Assembly (NCBI RefSeq): GCF_002210345.1
Contig: NZ_MWQI01000009.1
Span: 62,001-126,000 of the forward strand
Source: Fibrobacter sp. UWB4
GTDB lineage: Bacteria > Fibrobacterota > Fibrobacteria > Fibrobacterales > Fibrobacteraceae
DNA length: 64,000 nucleotides
Direction of reading: 5' to 3'
Shown here: piece after piece, positions 1-6,201 of the stretch
Position numbering within the stretch: position 1 is the stretch's first letter
Layout: every line of letters begins with the position of its first letter
Translations under genes and position numbers: made by a program
The notes under the pieces: model-generated
Told to the model about the DNA's origin: nothing
The model's input: the letters and a program-made list of their open reading frames with translations, nothing else
Databases searched by the model: none

Positions 1-174
1 CGTGCGTACGAACGCATCAAAAAAGAGACGGAAGATTATTACCGCCGCGTGGTGGCGATTGCGACTGAGGAAGATGAAACGGAACAGGTTTACCGCTTGA
101 ACGTGCAGTTGTTCCCGCTGAGCGAACGCTTGAATAAAAATGAAACGGATTTAAATAAGGACAAAACGAAATGA
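1..174 (+). CDS. TIGR02147 family regulator, C-terminal end (partial)
   Basis: The first 57 codons of the window are open in frame 1 and end at TGA. The peptide carries the family's C-terminal hallmark, T-E-Q-V-Y-R-L-N-V-Q-L-F-P-L-S-E-R-L, nearly identical to the ends of the two complete TIGR02147 proteins here (5265-6146 and 42262-43098). TIGR02147 (DUF4423) is a paralogous family expanded in Fibrobacter, thought to be cytoplasmic and probably DNA-binding; its true role is not established. The stop overlaps the start of the downstream lipoprotein gene (ATGA at 171-174), so the two are probably translationally coupled. The 5' part lies outside the window. Confidence 0.85.
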   Translation, partial: RAYERIKKETEDYYRRVVAIATEEDETEQVYRLNVQLFPLSERLNKNETDLNKDKTK

Positions 175-3083
175 GATGGAATGTGTATAAAAGATTTAGA
201 AATGGCCTTGCAAATGCATTGTCGATTGCCGTGGCGACTGTCTTTATGGCGGGTTGTTCCGATGTTGACGTCGCTGGCGGAGCTTCGGGTGATGCTGGCG
301 TCGTTGCGATTAAGGATCGTGAAATTGCAGGCGTGACGCAGAAGGGGCCGTTTGTTGCGGGGTCTGCGGTGACCGTGCTTGGAATCGATTGCAAGTCGAT
401 GAAGCTCTCGGACGAGCATTTTGAAGGCGAGGTCAAGAGCGAAAAGGGTGACTTTACGGTGGATGATGTTTCACTCAAGTCGTCGTGCGCAGTGCTTGAG
501 GCTACGGGAAAGTACCGCAGCGAAATTACCGGCAAGATGTCGTCGGGTGAAATTACGCTCCATGCGCTGACAGACCTTAAGGACCGCAAGAACGTGAACG
601 TCAATGTGATTACCGAGCTGGAATACGAACGCGTGATGTATCTTGTGACCGAAAAGAAGATGAATTTCGCGGATGCAAAAAAACAGGCCGAAAAAGAAGT
701 GCTTGCAGCTTTCGGTATCGCGGGCAACTTTGATAGTTCCGAAGACTTGAACATTTTCGGAAAGGGTGACGGGAACGCGGCTCTGCTTGCTGTGAGTGTG
801 CTGTTGCAGGCGGAAACGGATGTGGCCGGAATCGAGAAACGCCTTGAAAAGTTTGCGGATTCGTTTGCGGAAACTGGCAAGTGGAATGATTCTTCCGCAA
901 AGACTGCAATTGAAAAGTGGCGAGTTGCCGCTATGGCTGACGGTACTCTTGATTCGATTCGCAAGAATGTCGAAAGCTGGGGCTATGCCGATGAAGCGCC
1001 TGATTTCGAGAAATATATCGAAACCTTCGGTGACTCTGTTACCCTGGGCAGTGAATACGACGCAACTGCAAATACGCTGAAAGACTTGCGCGACGGCCAG
1101 ACTTACAGAACCGTAAAAATCGGCGATCAGGTGTGGATGGCCGAGAACTTGAACTTTGAAACAGCGTTCAGTTCTTGCTACAACGATAGTGCAGAGTATT
1201 GCGAAAAGTATGGCCGGTTGTACACCTGGGCCACGGCGGTGGGCAAGTCGGAGGATGAGTGCGGGGTAGGAAAGGAATGTAATCTGCCATCTGGGAATAT
1301 TCGTGGTGTTTGCCCCGATGGATGGTATTTGCCTAGCGAAGATGATTTTGTGGCTTTAATCAAGGCCGTGGGTGACGAAAAAGGAGCTGGCTCTAAACTG
1401 AAGTCTACCGATGGCTGGAATGACGATGATGGTGAAAGCGGCAACGGCACTGACGCTTTCGGGTTCTCGGCGCTGGCTGCAGGCTTCGGCCATCCGGGTT
1501 ACTATGGCGTGGGTTACACTACGAGCTTCTGGGGTTCTACGGAGTGCGGTAGCGAGGGTGTTCCGGAGACCGGTAACGGCTGCGCGTATGCGATGTACTT
1601 GGACTATGACGATGTCAACGTAAGCTTCAGGGGTTATGCCGCTAAGGACTTTGGGTACTCTGTCCGCTGCGTCAAACGTGATGACGGAACTGTTCCGGCA
1701 TCCAGCAGCGGTTCCGCAAAGGCGGATGCCGGCAGTAAATACGACGCCTCTGCAAATACGCTGAAAGACTTGCGCGATGGCCAGACTTACAGAACTGTAA
1801 AAATCGGTGGTCAGGTATGGATGGCGGAGAACTTGAACTACGAAGTGGAGAATAGTATCTGTTATGAAAATTCCGCGGATAGCTGCGCCAAGTATGGCCG
1901 CTTATACACTTGGGCTGCGGCTATGGATTCCATAAAGACAGGCTGTGGTTATGGAGTGGCTTGCTCGCAGACTTTGCCAGCCCAGGGTGTTTGCCCAAGC
2001 GGCTGGCACTTGCCCAGTAATACTGAATGGAGTGCGCTGATCATGGAAGCGGGTGGACCAATTGTTGCAGGAGTGCATCTCAAGGCTCGGACGGACTGGT
2101 ACAGAACGGGAAGAGGCACGGATGCCTTTGGTTTTACTGCGCTCCCTGCGGGTCTATGGAACAACGATGGCGGTTTTTACAACTCTGTTTACGAAACTCT
2201 TTTCTGGAGTTCTACTGAGGTCGATAGTATCAAAGTGTACACTTTGAACTTGGACTACAGCGAGAAGGGAGCGGGTATAGCCTTCGCTGGTAAGGACTAC
2301 GATGCGCGTTCGGTTCGTTGCTTAAAGAATAATGATTCTGTAGTAAGTAGTTCCAGTAGTTCTGTGGCTTCTAGCAGCAGCGTTAAGATTGCGTTGGCCT
2401 GCAAGTCTCGGTATCAGGATGATTGCAAATATGATACCCTGACTGATGAACGCGACGGCAAGGTTTACAAGACCGTAAAAATCGGCAATCAGGTGTGGAT
2501 GGCTGAAAACTTGAATTATGCGTCCTTGCAACCTACGGATAGTTTGGATTCGACCAGTTTCTGTTACGAGAATGATCCCGATAATTGTGAAGAGGATGGT
2601 CGTCTGTATCTATGGAGCGCGGTCATGGATAGTGCTGCGACATGGAGCGATAATGGTAAAGGCTGCGGTTACGGTGTTGTCTGTTCTCCGACGTTCCCTG
2701 TACGTGGAGTTTGCCCGGCTGGCTGGCATGTGCCGACTCGTGATGAAGTGATAGAATTATTAGATGCTGTTGGTGGAGTAGATGTCGCGGGAGATATGCT
2801 CATATCTGAATATTCAGGTTGTATAGATGAAGTGGATCTTTATGGTTTTTCGTTCCGCCCTACAGGTCGCAAGAGAAGTAGCGGGTACTATGACGATGAT
2901 GGTGAGTATGGGTATATGTGGACAACAACGGATGACTATTGGAATTCAGACGAGTTTTTCCTCAAAAATAACGAACCGTTCGAACTTGTTGCGGCATTCT
3001 CCATGTCGAAAGCGGGAGGCAATCTTGGTATACACGGAGGATACAAAAATATGGGTTTCCCCGTCCGCTGCATCAAGGACTAG
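171..3083 (+). CDS. Large lipoprotein with three FISUMP (Fib_succ_major) domains
   Basis: A 970-residue protein with a lipoprotein signal peptide (lipobox M-A-G-C, lipid Cys near residue 29), so probably an envelope or surface lipoprotein. The mature end begins C-S-D-V-D-V-A-G-G. Residues about 35-300 form a module shared with the proteins at 3108 and 6198 (key stretch Q-K-G-P-F-V-x-G-S-A-V-T-V). Three FISUMP domains follow, starting near residues 304, 531 and 757. Each has Y-R-T-V-K-I-G-x-Q-V-W-M-A-E-N-L-N at its head, G-R-L-Y-x-W in the middle and V-R-C at the end. Serine-rich linkers separate domains 1/2 and 2/3. FISUMP function is unknown; display or ligand binding is an inference. The first 90 or so bases of domains 1 and 2 are almost identical (1048-1140 and 1732-1824), which implies internal duplication. 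The ATG at 171 is used because it overlaps the upstream stop. Confidence 0.9.
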   Translation: MRWNVYKRFRNGLANALSIAVATVFMAGCSDVDVAGGASGDAGVVAIKDREIAGVTQKGPFVAGSAVTVLGIDCKSMKLSDEHFEGEVKSEKGDFTVDDVSLKSSCAVLEATGKYRSEITGKMSSGEITLHALTDLKDRKNVNVNVITELEYERVMYLVTEKKMNFADAKKQAEKEVLAAFGIAGNFDSSEDLNIFGKGDGNAALLAVSVLLQAETDVAGIEKRLEKFADSFAETGKWNDSSAKTAIEKWRVAAMADGTLDSIRKNVESWGYADEAPDFEKYIETFGDSVTLGSEYDATANTLKDLRDGQTYRTVKIGDQVWMAENLNFETAFSSCYNDSAEYCEKYGRLYTWATAVGKSEDECGVGKECNLPSGNIRGVCPDGWYLPSEDDFVALIKAVGDEKGAGSKLKSTDGWNDDDGESGNGTDAFGFSALAAGFGHPGYYGVGYTTSFWGSTECGSEGVPETGNGCAYAMYLDYDDVNVSFRGYAAKDFGYSVRCVKRDDGTVPASSSGSAKADAGSKYDASANTLKDLRDGQTYRTVKIGGQVWMAENLNYEVENSICYENSADSCAKYGRLYTWAAAMDSIKTGCGYGVACSQTLPAQGVCPSGWHLPSNTEWSALIMEAGGPIVAGVHLKARTDWYRTGRGTDAFGFTALPAGLWNNDGGFYNSVYETLFWSSTEVDSIKVYTLNLDYSEKGAGIAFAGKDYDARSVRCLKNNDSVVSSSSSSVASSSSVKIALACKSRYQDDCKYDTLTDERDGKVYKTVKIGNQVWMAENLNYASLQPTDSLDSTSFCYENDPDNCEEDGRLYLWSAVMDSAATWSDNGKGCGYGVVCSPTFPVRGVCPAGWHVPTRDEVIELLDAVGGVDVAGDMLISEYSGCIDEVDLYGFSFRPTGRKRSSGYYDDDGEYGYMWTTTDDYWNSDEFFLKNNEPFELVAAFSMSKAGGNLGIHGGYKNMGFPVRCIKD

Positions 3084-3107
3084 ATTTTAGAAAAGGAAGA
3101 ATAGCTT

Positions 3108-5075
3108 ATGTTCACGGAAAAGAATTCAATTTTTAAGTGGTGTAGTTTCTTTGGGATTCTTGCAATGAGCGCCATGTTCTGGGCGTGTTCCGATAATGTT
3201 GCTGGTGGCGCTTCGGGTGATGCAGGCGTCGTTGCAATCAAGGATCGTGACATTGCGGGTGTTTCGCAGAAGGGACCGTTTGTCACGGGTTCTGCGGTGA
3301 CCGTGCAGGAATTGGACGGCATCACGCTCAAGCAAACTGGCAAGAGTTTCAAGGGAACTATCAAGAGTGACAAGGGCGACTTTGCCATCAAGGATATCAA
3401 TTTGCAATCGCAGTACGCGATTCTTGAAGCTAACGGTTATTACCGTGACGAAATCTCTGGCAAGAAGTCTTCGGGAACGGTGACGCTCCGTGCGCTCACG
3501 GATCTTTCAAACCGCAAGACGGTGAATATCAACTTGCTCACGCATTTGGAATACGAACGTGTGAAGTTCCTCGTGACCGAGAAGAAGAAACCCATTGCTG
3601 AGGCGAAGGCTCAGGCGGACGAAGAGATCCTTGCGGCGTTCGGCATTGAGGGCGATTTCGGGAAGCCCGAAGACTTGAACATCTTCGAATCAGGCGATGG
3701 CAACGCGGCGCTCCTTGCGGTGAGCGTGTTGATGCAAAGCGATATCGATGTGGCGGGGCTTACCGAACGCATGGGCGAGTTTAGCATTGCTCTTGCAGAA
3801 GGTGGCAGCTGGGATGATGCCGATACCAAAACCGCAATTGCGGATTGGGCTTGCGATGTAGACCTTAAGGGATCTCTTGCGAATGTGCGCAAAAATGTTG
3901 AGAGCTGGAAATATGCGGATTCCGTGCCTTTATTCGAAAAGTACGTGACGAACTTCTGGTGGGATAATTACGGTCTCGGTGTTTGCAACGCAAAACGCGA
4001 AAACGAAACCAAGCGTAATGTGAACAAGCTGAGCAAACTGTACAACGAATACTTCGTGTGCGAAAAAGGACTCTGGCATATTCCGGGCGATGATGCGAAA
4101 TTCAGCTCTTCGTCTTGGAGTGGAGGGGCTAGCAGCTTTGGCGATGGGTCGTCGAGTTCGATTTATGATCCGTTTGTCAGCTCTTCTTCGAGTATGCCCG
4201 AAGATACGATTCCGCCTCTTCCTGCGGATCTCGATTTCTTCGATTCGACATATTCGTTCGACGGCTATAGAAGCTTTGGCGAAGGCAAGCAGGAAGTGTG
4301 GTTCCTCACCTCCCCGGGACGACTGGTTAACGACCGTGAAAGACGGGATTCCATCGCGAGTGCGTTGGTAAATCTGATGGGGACGCGTGGATTCGCTTTT
4401 GAAGGCATCATAAATAATGATTCCTTGGATAATGTGAGGTGCGATACGCTGTCGTATGTCTATTCGTTGAAAAAAGAAAACGTAGTCTACAAGATTTCCA
4501 TTACGAAAGAATTAGGTATGGGCATTATGTATGGCTCCAGCTATTTCTTCAAGGTGAAGGTCGTGGTACTGAAAGATGGCTTCGAGGAAATGCCGACGAC
4601 TGATTATAGCTCGATACGCTTCTTTAAGGATTTCCCGGAAGAACTTGCCTTTATGGAAGAATATTCCTCGACGAAGGTCCGTGCAGATTATGATGACGAT
4701 TCCCTTATGATTAGGTGGCAGTTCCGTCGGAACGTCGATTCGACAAAATCGCAGCAGTACCAGTTCCTTCCTGAACTGGCAAAAGAAAAGGCTGCCGAGG
4801 AGGCGTTTGAACCGTTTCTGGAAGCCTTGCCCGATAATGGCTTTACATTTGTGAAGTCGGATTCGTTGGGTCGGAATTCTAATATGAGCGATACGGTTGT
4901 CGTCCGCTATTTTTACGAAATGGAAACGCCTGCCGCGAGGTTTATGCTTCGCGCTGAAGTAGGGACTGTCGGTTATCCGTTTTTTGGAGTGTCGTATACG
5001 TTTAAGTATGGCTATACCGTAGATGTCAATGTCTACTATAAGCAGAAACCGGAACGCAAAGGAAAATCTGAATAA
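3108..5075 (+). CDS. Paralogous lipoprotein without FISUMP domains
   Basis: A 655-residue lipoprotein (lipobox F-W-A-C) whose mature end is C-S-D-N-V-A-G-G. Residues about 25-290 are homologous to the N-terminal module of the flanking FISUMP lipoproteins, but the C-terminal half differs. That half holds a Cys-flanked stretch near residues 290-330, a serine-rich linker (S-S-S-S repeated near residues 325-365), and about 280 residues that I do not recognise. The gene follows the first FISUMP gene after 24 nt and has a good ribosome-binding site (AAGGAAG about 9 nt before the ATG), so it is probably the last gene of that operon. A hairpin terminator follows. This looks like domain replacement on a conserved N-terminal chassis. 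Function unknown. Confidence 0.88.
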   Translation: MFTEKNSIFKWCSFFGILAMSAMFWACSDNVAGGASGDAGVVAIKDRDIAGVSQKGPFVTGSAVTVQELDGITLKQTGKSFKGTIKSDKGDFAIKDINLQSQYAILEANGYYRDEISGKKSSGTVTLRALTDLSNRKTVNINLLTHLEYERVKFLVTEKKKPIAEAKAQADEEILAAFGIEGDFGKPEDLNIFESGDGNAALLAVSVLMQSDIDVAGLTERMGEFSIALAEGGSWDDADTKTAIADWACDVDLKGSLANVRKNVESWKYADSVPLFEKYVTNFWWDNYGLGVCNAKRENETKRNVNKLSKLYNEYFVCEKGLWHIPGDDAKFSSSSWSGGASSFGDGSSSSIYDPFVSSSSSMPEDTIPPLPADLDFFDSTYSFDGYRSFGEGKQEVWFLTSPGRLVNDRERRDSIASALVNLMGTRGFAFEGIINNDSLDNVRCDTLSYVYSLKKENVVYKISITKELGMGIMYGSSYFFKVKVVVLKDGFEEMPTTDYSSIRFFKDFPEELAFMEEYSSTKVRADYDDDSLMIRWQFRRNVDSTKSQQYQFLPELAKEKAAEEAFEPFLEALPDNGFTFVKSDSLGRNSNMSDTVVVRYFYEMETPAARFMLRAEVGTVGYPFFGVSYTFKYGYTVDVNVYYKQKPERKGKSE

Positions 5076-5102
5076 AGTCGCGTTAAAAGGAAAAGTGAAA
5101 AA

Positions 5103-5134
5103 GACCTCGTTAGGAAACTAGCGGGGCCTTTTTT
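5103..5134 (+). terminator. Rho-independent terminator after the first lipoprotein operon
   Basis: GACCTCGTTAG and CTAGCGGGGCC pair around a GAAA loop (some G-U pairs, one mismatch) and are followed by TTTTTT. It lies 28 nt after the stop of the lipoprotein at 3108-5075. Confidence 0.8.
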
Positions 5135-5251
5135 GTATTCCTGGAATACGTGTTTTGTATTCCAAAATGCTAAAATTTGCGTAAATTTTGAGAAAATGGT
5201 AAAATTTGACTAAAAACGCCATTTTTGTATTCCGAAATTTGTGGAAATGTC

Positions 5252-5259
5252 TATATTTG
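5252..5259 (+). promoter_or_regulatory. TATATTTG promoter box, predicted leaderless start
   Basis: TATATTTG matches the Bacteroidetes-type -7 consensus TAnnTTTG. It ends 5 nt before the ATG at 5265 and no Shine-Dalgarno lies between, so transcription would begin at or next to the start codon. This is inferred from sequence only. Confidence 0.5.
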
Positions 5260-5264
5260 TACAC

Positions 5265-6146
5265 ATGAAGGAGATTGTTGAATACACAGACTACCGCAAG
5301 TTCATCCAGGATTACTACGATGAACGCAAGCGCAACTCGGCTTTTACGTGGCGCGAGTTTGCCCGCGATGCGGGATTTTCGTCGGCTGTGTATTTGAAGT
5401 ACGTTTGCGAGGGCAAAAAGAATCTGAGTGTTGGGGCGGCTGGGTCCGTTGCTGCGGCAATGGGGCTTGCCGGGTTCGAGCAAACGTACTTTGTCTTGAT
5501 GGTTTCGTATGCGCATGCGAAAGATGACAAGGCGAGACGTGCCGCGTTCGAGGAACGTTGTGCGCTCGCGCATGCCCACAAGGTGCGTGTGCTCGGGAAC
5601 GAGGAATTTGATTATTTCAAGTCGTGGAAAAATCCGGTGCTGCGCGAGATTGCTCCGCACATGCCGGGTGCAAAGCCTCTTGAAATGGCTCGTAAGTGCA
5701 AGCCGCAGATTTCTGCGGCGGAGGTTTCCGATACGCTTGACTTTTTGGTACGCGCGAAGCTCTTGAAGAAGGACAAGAGCGGAAACTACGAACAGACGGA
5801 CAAGTCGTTATCGATGGGGTCGGTCGATGTTGCGCCTGTGGCGGCCCGCGATATGCAACGCCAGATGGGGGAATTTGCGGTGAAGGCTCTGGACCTGCCG
5901 CTTTCGGAACGTGACATGTCGGGGCTTACCATGGGGCTTACGCGCCGTGCTTATGAAAAAATCAGGAAGGAAATCGCGGATTTTCGCCGCCGCATTGTGG
6001 CGCTCGCGAGTGAAGAGGACGATACGGAACAAGTTTACCGTCTGAATTTGCAGCTGTTCCCGCTGAGCGAACGTCTTGACGATAATTCGGCAAGCTCGGT
6101 TTCGGGTGATGGTGTTGGGAAAAGAAAGGAGAACGGTAATGATTGA
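5265..6146 (+). CDS. TIGR02147 family regulator
   Basis: A 293-residue protein counted from the ATG at 5265. That start gives the family's usual N-terminus (M-K-E-I-V-E-Y-T-D-Y-R), matching the one at 42262; an in-frame GTG at 5241 is less likely. Residues about 5-80 look like a helix-turn-helix region of the Xre sort (F-T-W-R-E-F-A, then S-x-V-Y-L-K-Y-V-x-x-G-K-K-N-L). The C-terminus carries E-Q-V-Y-R-L-N-L-Q-L-F-P-L-S-E-R-L. The family is a Fibrobacter paralogous group (DUF4423) of unknown precise role; control of the adjacent lipoprotein gene is an inference from repeated pairing. A promoter box sits right at the start codon. The FISUMP lipoprotein gene follows 51 nt after the stop, with a possible mini-ORF bridging the gap. 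Confidence 0.88.
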   Translation: MKEIVEYTDYRKFIQDYYDERKRNSAFTWREFARDAGFSSAVYLKYVCEGKKNLSVGAAGSVAAAMGLAGFEQTYFVLMVSYAHAKDDKARRAAFEERCALAHAHKVRVLGNEEFDYFKSWKNPVLREIAPHMPGAKPLEMARKCKPQISAAEVSDTLDFLVRAKLLKKDKSGNYEQTDKSLSMGSVDVAPVAARDMQRQMGEFAVKALDLPLSERDMSGLTMGLTRRAYEKIRKEIADFRRRIVALASEEDDTEQVYRLNLQLFPLSERLDDNSASSVSGDGVGKRKENGND

Positions 6147-6201
6147 TTGGTGTCGGATGCCGGCTCAAGGATTAGAGTTTAAAAAGGAGAAAGAATCGTG
6201 A
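6139..6201 (+). CDS. Possible 20-codon coupling mini-ORF between regulator and lipoprotein
   Basis: ATG at 6139 overlaps the end of the TIGR02147 gene and follows a strong Shine-Dalgarno (AGGAGA, 6127-6132, 6 nt before the ATG). It reads 20 codons (starting M-I-D-W-C-R-M-P-A) and stops at TGA 6199-6201, which overlaps the GTG start of the lipoprotein (6198). It could pass ribosomes from the regulator to the lipoprotein. No homology is recognised, so it may be chance. Confidence 0.25.
   Translation: MIDWCRMPAQGLEFKKEKES

Noticed and set aside
5241-5264. Longer start (GTG at 5241) for the TIGR02147 gene
   Set aside because: The promoter box lies inside this extension, and the paralogue at 42262 begins with the equivalent of the ATG at 5265.
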